From Prinia subflava (lineage: Eukaryota; Chordata; Aves; Passeriformes; Cisticolidae): a stretch of DNA of 64,000 nucleotides. The notes beneath the pieces are model-generated. The model searched no databases, was not told the DNA's origin, and saw only the letters and a list, made by a program, of their open reading frames with translations. Below, piece by piece: positions 32,986 through 42,636 of the stretch (its first letter is position 1; each line of letters starts with the position of its first letter). Made by a program: the position numbers and the translations under genes. The DNA lies in the NCBI RefSeq assembly GCF_021018805.1, contig NW_026960609.1, forward strand, positions 2,852,001 to 2,916,000, in the 5' to 3' direction.

Positions 32986-35806
32986 AATTCCCGACCCCTC
33001 GCAAAATTTTGAGGCAGCGGCTGCTGAGAAGCGCCCGACCCTCAAACTGAATTGGACGACAGATAAACCAGTCTGGGTTGAGCAGTGGCCGCTAACAAAA
33101 GAGAAATTACAGGCGCTTGAGGAGCTCGTGGAGGAGCAATTAGCTAAAGGTCACATCGTGGAGACCAATTCTCCATGGAACTCGCCCGTTTTTGTCATTC
33201 GAAAGAGTGACAAAAAACGATGGCGCCTCCTCCACAACCTCCGCCAAATTAACGAAGTAATTGAAGATATGGGGTCTCTCCAACCTGGGATGCCTTCCCC
33301 AACCATGCTGCCACGAAATTGGAATCTGGCTGTAATTGACATAAAAGATTGCTTTTTCCAAATTCCTCTACACCCGGATGATGCCCCGCGTTTCGCCTTC
33401 TCGGTTCTTTCCATCAACCGAGCGGCCCCAAGGAAGAGGTACCACTGGAGGGTGCTCCCGCAAGGGATGAAGGCCTCCCCAGTGATGTGTCAGCAGTATG
33501 TCTCTTCCTTGCTGTCCCCTGTGCGTGCAGCCACGGAGGGGGTTGTCATCCACCACTATATGGATGACATCCTCGTTTGCGCGCCGACCGAAGATGAACT
33601 TACGCGAGCGCTTGACCTTGTAACCAATTCGTTAGTTGCTGCAGGGTTCGAGGTGCAAAAAGATAAGATCCAAAGGATGCCACCCTGGAAGTACCTGGGC
33701 CTGGAGATTGGTAAGAGGACCATTGTGCCTCAAAAATTGGAAATTCGGACAAATGTCCGTACCCTTGCGGACGCCCATCAGCTTTGCGGTGCCTTGAATT
33801 GGGTAAGGCCCTGGCTAGGTCTGACCACCGAGGATCTAGCCCCTCTTTTCAATTTATTGAAAGGGGGAGGGGAGCTCAGTTCTCCTAGGGTGCTTACCGC
33901 AGAGGCAAAAGCAGCGTTGGAGAAGGTCCAGCAGGCAATGACATCGCGACAGGCACACAGATGCGATCCCGAGCTTCCCTTTCGGTTCATCATTCTGGGT
34001 AAGCTGCCACATCTACATGGGATCATTTTTCAATGGGACACAGGTGCAAAAACATCAGCACACAACACCAAGGGCCAAGGCAGAAAGGACCCTCTTCTTA
34101 TTATAGAGTGGGTCTTTCTCAGCCACCATCGGCCCAAAAGAATGACACAGCCACAAGAGCTTATGGCTGAGCTCGTCCGCAAAGCAAGAACGCGGATGAA
34201 AGATTTGGCAGGGTGCGACTTTGAATGTATTCACATGCCAATTGGATTGTCAACAGGCCAAATGACAAAACCCATGTTGGAACACCTGCTTCAAGGAAAT
34301 GAAGCACTTCAATTCGCTCTAGATTCCTTTACGGGCCAAATTTCAATTCATCAGCCGGCCCACAAACTATTTAATTCGGACGTAACATTTAAATTGGCTT
34401 TAAAGAGTGTCCAGAGCAGGAGACCTCTCGATGCGATGACAGTTTTTACTGACGCGTCCGGGAGTTCTCACAAGTCAGTGATGACTTGGGAGGACCCTGA
34501 AACTCGGCAGTGGGAGGCAGATATTAAAGTGGTTGAGGGTTCACCTCAAATAGCCGAGTTGGCCGCTGTCGTCAGAGCACTTGAGAGATTCTCTGGACCT
34601 CTCAATATTGTAACCGATTCCTCATACATATCAGGGGTGGTATCTAGAGCAGATCAGGCAATTTTACAAGAGGTGTCCAACACAGCTCTGTATGAGCAGC
34701 TCTCGAAATTGGTCAAACTTGTCTCCCACCGAGAGCAACCGTTTTATGTGATGCATACCAGGTCGCATACCGATTTGCCTGGGTTTATTGCTGAGGGTAA
34801 CAGGAGGGCTGACGCTCTTGCTGCCCCTGTAGCGATAGCCCCATTGCCTGACGTTTTTGAGCGGGCCAAGCTCAGCCATCAGCTGTTCCATCAGAACGCG
34901 CCTAGCTTAGCTAGACGTTTTAACCTCACATGTCAACAAGCTAAGGCGATTGTTGCCTCGTGTCCTTCCTGTCAGTCCCACGCTGTGCCTACCCTGCATG
35001 CCGGAGTCAACCCTCCCGGGGTGGAGAGCTGTGAACTCTGGCAGACAGATGTCACCCACATTCCATCATTTGGGAGACTGAAGTACGTTCACGTCTCCGT
35101 CGATACCTTCTCTGGCGCTGTCTATGCCTCTGTGCACGCAGGTGAGAGGGCCCAACATGTTATCCAACACTTTGTTCAGGCCTTCTCATTCATGGGCATC
35201 CCCAAGGGGACCAAAACAGACAACGGCCCTGCGTACAAGTCCAAGGAATTTGCTGGCTTCCTGCAGCAATGGGGAGTGGAGCACAAGACAGGCATCCCCC
35301 ACTCCCCCACAGGCCAAGCAATCGTAGAGAGGACCCACCAAGAGATCAAGAGGGTCCTTAAACAACAGCAACAAGTGTTAAAGGTGGAACCGCCGGCAAT
35401 CAGATTGGCCCGAGCCCTTTATTTCATCAATTTTCTAAATTGTTCCTTTGAAAATCCCAATCCGCCCATTACCATACACTTTGGGTGCAATAAGGAGTGG
35501 CAGTTCGATCCCAAGCCCCCGGTGCTGGTGAGATCGCCTGAGTCAGGGAAGGTGGAGGGTCCATTTGACCTGGTGACGTGGGGGCGTGGGTACGCCTGTG
35601 TCCTCACGCCTACCGGGATCAAATGGATACCTGCCAAGTGGGTAAAACCATTCATTAAAAGGAAGAGGGAGCGTGACGACAGCGTCCCGCAGGTGGCTTC
35701 GGCGGCATTCCGCCTTCGAAGGCGAGTCTCCTCCAGACCCTCTCTTCCCATTCTGTGGGAATGGGACCATGACCTGTCCTTTACCTATTTTTGTGACCCA
35801 AATTAA
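32976..35806 (+). CDS. pol: ERV4 pol: reverse transcriptase, RNase H, integrase (uninterrupted)
   Basis: Open without a stop from before 32976 to 35806, over 940 codons. RT: SPWNSPVFVIRK, KDCFFQIPLH, LPQGMKASP (about 33457) and catalytic YMDD (33557-33568). RNase H: VFTDASGS (about 34443), a Glu in AELAAVVRALE, and VTDSSY (about 34611). Integrase: zinc-binding HQLFHQ and CPSCQ (about 34877-34975), then Asp in WQTDVTH (about 35045), Asp in KTDNGPAY (about 35217) and Glu in IVERTH (about 35328), and a C-terminal GPFDLVTWGRG domain. All expected catalytic residues are visible. It has no ATG of its own in the right place and would be made as a frameshift fusion. Confidence 0.93.
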
Positions 35807-35830
35807 TAATTTTTGGCCCCCCAGTTTTGT

Positions 35831-35837
35831 TTTTCAG
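35831..35837 (+). promoter_or_regulatory. ERV4 env splice acceptor candidate
   Basis: A pyrimidine-rich tract ends in TTTTCAG at 35831-35837, 13 bases before the env ATG. This fits the acceptor for a spliced env mRNA. Confidence 0.6.
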
Positions 35838-35850
35838 ACCCGGACCCAAG

Positions 35851-37191
35851 ATGCTAAGCCTCCCGACCGTGCTCTTTCTGACCAAGCTGCTAACATTCAC
35901 CCAAGCTTGGACCTTCCCACAGCCGCGAGCCAACGTGTGGGCTCTGCTCGCGGAATCTATGGGACAGGATCACATCTGTCTCAATCAAGCATCAGCCTCA
36001 GACCCGATGTCCACATGCCTCATGGGGATTCCCTTTAGACAGTGGGAAATGCCTGAAAGACTTCTCCATTGTGCCCACTGCATCAGTAAGACCCCCCAAT
36101 TTAATCCTTTTATTGGCTGGAAGAATTTTGTGCTTTCCCTGCCAGATATGAAGGAAGAACCCCGAGAGCTGCGGCTCCTCGGAGCAACTACAGCTCCCGC
36201 CTGCATTCGTATTACCAATTCGGCCGACGCTTTAGACAACCGCACCAAGCACGCTTTTCAATCTAAAGTGCTAGACAGAGCCCACTCGTGGTGCAAGAAG
36301 TTGGCCAAGGGAGTTCTTCCCCCTCAAATTCACAACCACCCCAAAAAGTTACCCGAGGGAGTCTTTCTGATCTGCAGAGTTCGGGCTTGGGCAGGTATCC
36401 CCTCTCGTCTTTCTGGAGGTCTGTGCACCCTAGGGAAGGTAGGGCTGTTCACACCCAACAAGATGCAAATTACGGATTGGAAAGAAAAGCAAAAGAAACA
36501 AAGTGGTGCACATGGATTGGCAGTTTCCAAAAGAGACCTTAGAAAATTAGACCCGGATTGCGATTCGGAAATTATTCATTGGAACAAAACTAAAGAGGTC
36601 GCAATCACAAATTTTGCCCCGTGGGTCTCCTTTGCTAAGGCCGTGGGGGAATTGGGACATTTAAAATGTTGGGTGGCGAAACAAGCAAATTTAACCTCCA
36701 GAACCCTATTCAACCTCCTGGAGGACGAGGAAATAATGAGGCAAGCTTCCATCCAAAATCTGGCAGCCATAGACTACATCATACTTCTCCACGATCACAC
36801 GTATGAGGAGTTTGAGGGTCTATGTTGTTTTAATCTGTCGACTTGGGCTGAGAGCACTCGAAAACTCATTACACAGATGCAAGATATGATCAGTGACATC
36901 AAAAGAGAGACAGGTGTTTGGATGAGCAACATTTTTAAAGGTTGGGGTTTATCTGGATGATCCGGGTCCATTTTAAAAACATGTCTGTTGATTTTGTTTA
37001 TTATTTTAATTGTTTGTCTTGCTTTTGGACTAATCAGGAGATCGTTAATTAAGTTAGTTTTAAGTTCCACATCTACCCCCTCTCCGGCTGCTGCTCGGGT
37101 CGCCAAGGCCACGGCTCCTGAAGACGAGTTGAAGGAGCTTGAAAAGGAGCTTGAAGAAGGAAGTGACGGTGAAAGCCTCGCAGACGATTAG
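35851..37191 (+). pseudogene. env: ERV4 env, alpharetrovirus-like TM; one premature TGA and a missing conserved Cys
   Basis: The ATG at 35851 begins a signal peptide (MLSLPTVLFLTKLLTF). The SU is short, with LPEGVFLICRVRAWAGIPSR and a GGLCTLGK motif, a pattern seen in alpharetroviral-type env. The TM part has WVAKQANLTSR, LQNLAAIDYIILLH-type helices and LCCFNLS. The family CX6CC motif lacks its first Cys (Tyr at that position), which would affect SU-TM disulfide bonding. TGA at 36958-36960 stops the frame just before the membrane anchor. The same frame continues to TAG 37189-37191 with a strongly hydrophobic segment (about 36988-37030) and an acidic tail. As it stands it would be a secreted, anchor-less product. 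Confidence 0.85.
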
Positions 37192-37276
37192 TGGCCAGCT
37201 CAACAACCTCGATTCGCCAAATGTTACCTGGACTCTGAGCATCTGCCAGACCCCCCTCACTTCTGTTCTTTTTAGT

Positions 37277-37294
37277 AAAAAGAAAACGGGGAGA
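37277..37294 (+). other. ERV4 polypurine tract
   Basis: AAAAAGAAAACGGGGAGA lies directly before the 3' LTR TGTGGC. A clear PPT. Confidence 0.9.
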
Positions 37295-37847
37295 TGTGGC
37301 AGTGTGTTAATTTAATCGGTCATGCTTTGTATACTTTTGTATGTGTTGGGCTCTCTGTACCCCACCCCTCGATTGTTCCTTTGTTTAACTCACATGACTC
37401 CGGCACCTGTTATGCGACACACGGTTAGCTGCCTGTCATTTTTCCCTCCTTTGTAAATCCCTCCTATTTTCTCCTGATTGGCCCAAGTTATGTTCTATTA
37501 CGCCCATATCCCCTGGCAACCTGCCCCGGTTGGCTGGCAGTGGCTGGCCACCCCCTTTGCCCCCCCTCCGAATCCTTCGGACAAAAACCCCCCGCACCCC
37601 TCTCCCCCCCGAACAGTTGTGGGCTGAGGAGGTGTTTGCAATAAACCCTCTGTTCGTCTGGAATTGTTTCCTCCTTTCTTTCCACTGCCTGTCGAATCTC
37701 CATCGCTCGCATAAGCCTCTGCCAGGCAAAGAACCCACAGGGTCAGTATTGCCTGCGTTGCTCGCAGACTGACCCCCCTACGGCACCTGTCGCTGTGTCT
37801 GGGCCAGTGGCGACAGAGCCCGTTGGCTCTCTGTGAGCACACCGACA
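37295..37847 (+). repeat. ERV4 3' LTR
   Basis: 553 bp, same ends as the 5' LTR, followed by TTGGAC at 37848-37853. Differences from the 5' LTR include positions near 37366, 37447, 37579, 37748, 37757, 37783 and 37785. Confidence 0.92.
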
Positions 37848-37853
37848 TTGGAC

Positions 37854-38483
37854 CTCAAAAGAAAAGCCTCTGTAGTTAAAAGCTTTAAACGCCCGTGAGT
37901 CTGCAGGACTGTGTTAGATAAACATCCTTCCCTTTTATCTTTCTGCTCCTTAGCACTCAGCCCTCTTTCCTCCCCCTTTTTTCTTAACCGAGAGTCTTTT
38001 TCTGCAGTGGAACCCACTGTATTTGTGTCTTGGCGCGATACGGGCTCTTGCTCAAGTCTTAGTTTTTTTGATTGTCGGTTGTCCCATCTTTCTGCTTCTT
38101 CTGTTGGTTTCAGGAACAGTTTCTCGCCAGGTGTCCAGGCTTTTTACACTGGAAGCAGGTGATGTATTGGAGCTGTTCTGATGATGTATGTTTTCTCTCC
38201 ACTTCTGGTGTTACAGCTGCTACAATTTTTGGGTTGGTCGACAAGGGCTTTCCCTCTGGTGTGCTGAACAGCTCTTCTTTCTTTACACATGCTTCTATCA
38301 TTTGTGCCAGGGTGGGTTGAGGGTCGAGAGGTAGTCCTAGGATCACTCTGCGGCAGGCTTCATTGGCATTCCTCTGAGCCATTTCCTTAATTCTGATCAT
38401 GCCACTGGGTCTTGTACTTGTCTTTCTATCTGTGCTCGAAGTTGGTCCAGGAACTCCAAGAATTTCTCTGAATTATATTGTTT
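37854..38483 (-). pseudogene. gag: ERV5 gag, capsid C-terminus and nucleocapsid
   Basis: The frame 38400-38110 (-) includes a capsid tail parallel to ERV4 (VILGLPLDPQPTLAQMIEAC) and one zinc knuckle, CFQCKKPGHLARNC. Just upstream, another frame reads FLEFLDQLRAQIERQVQD, matching the ERV4 segment after the major homology region. A stop and a frameshift are present. ERV4 interrupts the path to pro at 37847. Confidence 0.8.
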
Positions 38484-38735
38484 TGTTGTTATGATTTTCA
38501 GATGGCACAGGAATAACAACGACTCTTCATGATGGTAAAGGTGAGAGCAGACTTTATTCTTCTAAATTCTACTTTTATAGAGTAGTACGGTACAAAGAAT
38601 GTGATTGGTTATTCAGCGTCTATACCCTTTTGTAAACATTTCTTTTGCCAGTAAACATGTTGGAAAAAACACCACCTGCGGATGGTTTCTCACTTCCCAA
38701 GGTTTGTTTGAATTCCTCCTTAAGATTTTCAGGCT
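38484..38735 (-). repeat. Short solo LTR inserted in ERV5 gag
   Basis: On the minus strand: TGTTAGCCTGAAAATC start, CCAATC box, CTATAAAAG TATA box and AATAAAG polyA signal, end near CATAACA, about 250 bp. Capsid similarity to ERV4 is interrupted exactly here. I did not find a matching target duplication, so the ends may be eroded. Confidence 0.7.
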
Positions 38736-39250
38736 AACATGAGAAAGTTGCTCGGTTGCCTTTCACACAGACACTGGCAGAGCCTGAAACCTAAATTCAG
38801 ACCAATGTCAGTCCCACATGGTTTAATACTGATATAACTACCTTGTGTCTCAAGTGTTGGTAGTTTGTTAAAAACCTTTTCTGCAATGTTACAGATTTTA
38901 TCTAAAATGAATTTTGATAACACACTAGTCTGGTCCTCAGGGTTAGCCCACTGCCCTTCACCTCACAGATGTTCATAGGTGATATCCCTCCCCTCCAAAT
39001 CTTGTGCACCCTGGGGGCTCTGCTTAAGTTCTTCTAGGAGTTTTCTGAAAGATCTCTTCCCGATGCTTTCCCAGAGATCAAATTCTGAGGGTGTAAGCAG
39101 GCACTGGAAAATATCTTTGAAATCTGTTGGTACTAACTCAACAGATGTCAGGGTAGCTTTCATCACACCCTTAAAAATTTCACTGTCTCAACCAAGTTGG
39201 TTTTGGCTTTTGCATTGTTCTTTTTTATTATTGTAAGAGAAGGGTTGGTA
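38736..39250 (-). pseudogene. gag: ERV5 gag, capsid N-terminal part
   Basis: The frames 39166-38963 and 38923-38729 (-) parallel ERV4 capsid: VELVPTDFKDIFQCLLTPSE against the ADLRQLFSCLMNGTEF stretch in ERV4. They are separated by stops and frameshifts. Confidence 0.75.
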
Positions 39251-39294
39251 ATTTCTGATTGCATTATTTTTCCCAATATATGTAACCAGCAAAG

Positions 39295-40443
39295 CTAAAT
39301 GTATCTATTCCTGGTCTTGGTTTTGATTTCTAGGGCTTTCTCAACCTGTCCCGTTTCCATGGGAACCGGCAAGGGGCCCACCCTTCCCCCCGCCCCCTTC
39401 CCTGGCCCCATTCCCCCAGTGGAAATTGCCAGGAGGATCACCTTTCCCCAGGGCTCCACCCCCGTGGGAACCACCGGCACCACCGCCTCCCCCCCTCTGG
39501 CCCCAGGCCTTCTCCTGTGCCTGGCTTCCCCCCTGGTCCCTGCTTTCCCCCTAGACCCGGCCCCCACCGTGGCCCTGACCCCAGTCCCCCCGCCCCCGTG
39601 GGAATCTGGAAGAGGAAGGGGGGTGGAGTTGTCCGGAGAGGTGGAGCAACCGTGGGAAATATGATTGCAACATCTAGGGGTGGGGTTGCAGGATGACATC
39701 ATGTGGGGCAGGAACATGGGGGAGGGAGGGGTGGTGTCTGAGGAGAGGAAGGGGTTGTGGGACTGGAAGGGGTTGGGGGAGGGGACATGTGGGAGAAAGG
39801 GATTGTGGGAAGAAGTAGGGTAAGATGGGTCAGCCACATGGCCCCCGACTACGTGGCCTCCCACCATGTGGCCCCTGCCATCTTAGAGATAGGGGGTTTT
39901 ACTTTCAGTGCCAGCAAAACATGAAACTTTAGATACAGCAACCGGGAAAGAGGGATACAGGGAGAGTTCTCTGTCAGTCTGCGCACTACTGCCAGAGCCA
40001 GGGTGCTGAAAGGGAAGCAGAGGACCAGGGGGACAGTGGCTCTCATGCCAGGCTCCCTGCATTTCTCGGGCTGCCCTGTGTGTCTCTCTCAGCTTAGGGG
40101 CAGAGGGAATGGGAGAAGGGGTAGGGAAATTGGTGGGAGGAGGCTTTTGCAGTGGCTGTTTTTCCATCTCCTTAATTAATTCTTTACAAATTAAGAGGAA
40201 CACTGGGATAAACTTAGATGCTATTTTGTCTCTTTGTTCTACTCTAGATGCTAACAGTCCTCCAACTTTGTCCCAGGCAGAGACAGAATTTACATTCTGC
40301 AGGGTAAACTGAGGCAGATGCAAAGACAACCACTGAGTGAACTGCTTTACTTTCCTCTTAGAGATTTAAACACTCCCACCATCTAAGGTATCTAGGGTTT
40401 GGGAATAAAAGCCTCTTTCCTGTGCGGAGAGCTTAGAACCCAT
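39295..40443 (-). pseudogene. gag: ERV5 gag, matrix and proline-rich linker
   Basis: The ATG at 40443 (-) opens MGSKLSAQERGFYSQ, closely parallel to the ERV4 myristoylated start. After a TAA the matrix continues in the same reading region with WLSLHLPQFTLQ and SAWDKVGGLL (frame 40329-39883). The linker (39867-39295) is rich in Pro, Ser, Gly and His, with repeated NPFL(P/S)-type motifs near 39750-39850, like the ERV4 linker. It is broken by at least one stop and one frameshift. Confidence 0.8.
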
Positions 40444-40769
40444 TTTTCTGATGTTAAAATCAAATCTGCACAGTTTCAATCTACCTCCGATTACAGCAAA
40501 TTCAAACCAAAACTGAAAACACAACAACCAGACCTAGGAAAGGGTTCACAGTTTCTCCTCCCCTCAGCTCTGAGGTAAGAGGAAGAAACTCACGTGTGAG
40601 GCAGCCCAGGCTTTTACAGACGCTGCTGCAGCACATGGCTGCTGGAGCCGGGGAAAACGCAAAAACCACAGGTCCGTTCCGCCTCTGCCGGCAAAAACAC
40701 TCGCCCACGTTTGTCCATGCCCCCCCCCGCCGCGCCTGGGACTTGCCGCTACCCCCCCCCCCCCCCCAC
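40444..40769 (-). other. ERV5 leader, gag-proximal part
   Basis: Non-coding sequence between the gag ATG and the solo LTR. It contains a run of 16 C on the + strand (40752-40767) directly at the insertion site. Confidence 0.6.
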
Positions 40770-41734
40770 TGTGGGATTGCATTTTATTGAAATGGTATAT
40801 TCTGGTTCACCCCTGGAAAATGTATGGTTTATCCCAAGTCTGTACCCTCCTTGCAGTATCAAGTTATCTGTAACCTCATTGGCTGGAGAATGTTACCGCG
40901 CCCCTTTGAACCTCTGTGTTAAGGGTGCAAACGGAGAGGGCTCCTCCTCTTTTGCCCTGGTGGTCTCTAGAGACTGCTCTCTCCCCATCCCTCTCCCCTT
41001 CTCCCTCCCCCCCGTAAGAGTCGGTCCGAAAATCCCTCATCTGCCTCACGACTGTCAGAGGCTGAGACCCCCATGGACCCTGGGCCACCGCACAGGAGAG
41101 ATCCAAGCTTCTTCCTGCAGCTGCACCCACTGGACCAAGACGCCCTCCTCAGGGACCCATGCAGGAACAATGGACACTGTCACGGCTCCTGGCCGTGTTT
41201 GCAGAGGCCGTGTTTGCTTTGACTGACTGTGCTGTACCTGCTGCAGAGCCCAGACCTGCTTGCCCCAAACCTGCCTGATCTGAATGGTTGCACCTGATTC
41301 CCAGAGCAACGGGCCTCCTCACAGTGACTCTTGGGTGCTCCCCCCACGCTGGCCAGGTGCCCCCCACTTCTGCCTGCATTGGCTGGGTGCCCCCTGCTTC
41401 TGAAATGACTCTAAAAGCTTCCCCCTGCAACTCACACTTTGAGGCCTCCCCGGCGGACACGACGACGGATCTATTGACCTGTACGCCACGAGGACTGCGA
41501 AGGTGGTCTATTGGTACCAGCGTCATGAGGACTCACGTCTGTCAGTTGGTAGCTATCACCCTTTTCTTTACCCCCCTCTTTCTCTCTCTCTCTCTCTCTT
41601 TCCCTTCTTTTCTATCGCATAATTGTGTGTATCAATAAAGATACAATTGATTTTACTTGAACTAAGTTATCACAGCCTCTTTTTGCACTCTGAAATCAAA
41701 ATGAACCACCACGACCATCCTTTGGCTAGTGACA
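40770..41734 (+). repeat. Solo LTR of the ERV1 family in the ERV5 leader
   Basis: It starts TGTGGGATTG and ends CTAGTGACA, 965 bp. It shares with the ERV1 LTR the TAAGAGTCGGTCC block, CACTGGACCAAGACGCC, the GCCACGAGGACTGCGAAGG block, AATAAAG and the final 100 bp. A CT microsatellite lies at 41579-41601. It is flanked on both sides by C-rich sequence (CCCCAC and CCCCCC), so a target duplication is plausible but masked by the homopolymer. The orientation is opposite to ERV5. Confidence 0.85.
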
Positions 41735-42257
41735 CCCCCCTTCCCTTCCCCTCTCCCTCAGTGAATAAACCCTCATCTCATCAGCACCTCAGCAGCCGTC
41801 TGAAGTCTCTTTGCCTGCCAGCACGCGAACACCCTCGACCCTAGGACCCGGGGGGCTCCCATGGAACCCTCCCCAGAATCCCCCCCAAAATTTAAACCAC
41901 AACACCCCACACCAAAACCCCCCACCCACGTGGGGCCACCCTTCCCTGCAGCCGGAGTTCTGTGCTCTGTCACCCCCCACAAACTCCGGGGTCACTTTGC
42001 GGTCCCCGGCAGAGAGTACTCACCCCCTCTCTCGGGACTTTGGCCGGTCAGAAACTGAGGCAAAGGAGTCCTTGGTCTTGGAACCGATTCGTCCTGGGTT
42101 TTTGATGAACTGCCGGCTCCTCCCTGGTCGGTGTATCGTGCAAAAGGCGACAGTCGCAGCCAGGGCAGTCGACTTTCCAAAAAGATTATAAAATCCACGA
42201 GTGGAAATCCAGCTACTGCATGGGGTCTCAGACCAAACAGGAGGCCACCATATTGGA
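41735..42257 (-). other. ERV5 leader, LTR-proximal part, with splice donor
   Basis: GC-rich, no open gene. On the minus strand GGG|GTGAGTAC at 42023-42018 is a strong splice donor in the position expected for the leader. No convincing PBS was recognised next to the LTR. Confidence 0.55.
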
Positions 42258-42636
42258 TGTCAACTTATTGAAGGTCTCAAGCTCCTGGGGTCAAATTCTG
42301 GCTAGCTCCAGACCCCAGTGTTACCCCGATAATGGACCAAAGGCAAAAGACAGGTGCTCTTTGTCCTTGGGACTACAGTTCCACTCTTTATTGCAGAAGC
42401 CACCTCCTGAGCAGAAAAGAGACCCTAGCCACGTGTTTTTTGGGGTTTTATGCCCGGAGAGAAGGGGGTGGGGAGAGGGGAAGGGACTACAACCTATGGG
42501 AAATGACCCCGAGAAAGGGAGGGGGCGTGGGAAGGAATTGAATAGGGGATATCAAAACCCAAAGAGGGAGTCTAGAACATGACATGTGCAAATATATAAC
42601 TGCCGAGGCCATTTTACAGGTAAAAATCTTTATAGG
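42258..42636 (-). repeat. ERV5 5' LTR
   Basis: It shares about 190 bp with 27608-27797. On the minus strand: CATAAAACCCC TATA-like box (about 42440), GCAATAAAGAG polyA signal (about 42390), end near GTTGACA. The U3 start is either TGTTGTAAGACC at 42636 or TGTAAAATGGCC at 42618; the first gives a better inverted repeat with the other LTR end. Confidence 0.65.

Larger units (their letters stand above)
29146..37847 (+). mobile_element. ERV4: nearly intact alpha/beta-like provirus inserted in ERV5
   Basis: 553-bp LTRs at both ends, target duplication TTGGAC (29140-29145 and 37848-37853), PBS, gag, pro, pol, env, PPT. The LTRs differ at about 7 positions by eye (about 1.3%), so it is much younger than ERV5. 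Defects seen: one frameshift in the gag proline-rich linker, one in-frame TGA in env before the membrane anchor, and a frame relation at pro/pol that is not the usual -1. Pro carries a dUTPase-like segment (a betaretroviral trait), while the env TM resembles that of alpharetroviruses, so the element is mosaic by conventional classes. Confidence 0.93.
27608..42636 (-). mobile_element. ERV5: old minus-strand alpha/beta-like provirus, interrupted by ERV4 and two LTRs
   Basis: Minus-strand order from the right: 5' LTR (42258-42636), leader with splice donor, gag (40443 down to about 37854), pro (29139-28451), RT (28497-27798), truncated 3' LTR (27797-27608). ERV4 sits between gag and pro with duplication TTGGAC. 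Two further LTRs lie at 38484-38735 and 40770-41734. The second half of pol, all env and the 3' LTR U3 are missing through one internal deletion at about 27797. Gag and pol are collinear with ERV4, so both belong to the same wider lineage, ERV5 being much more decayed. Confidence 0.8.

Noticed and set aside
32793..33050. The -1 frame after the seven-G run as the true start of pol
   Set aside because: It ends at 33050 and shows none of the pre-RT sequence that is clear in the other frame.
37436..37848. Minus-strand open frames of 100-116 codons, repeated at 29287-29759
   Set aside because: They lie wholly within the two ERV4 LTRs, antisense, with no recognisable domain. GC-rich LTR sequence explains them.
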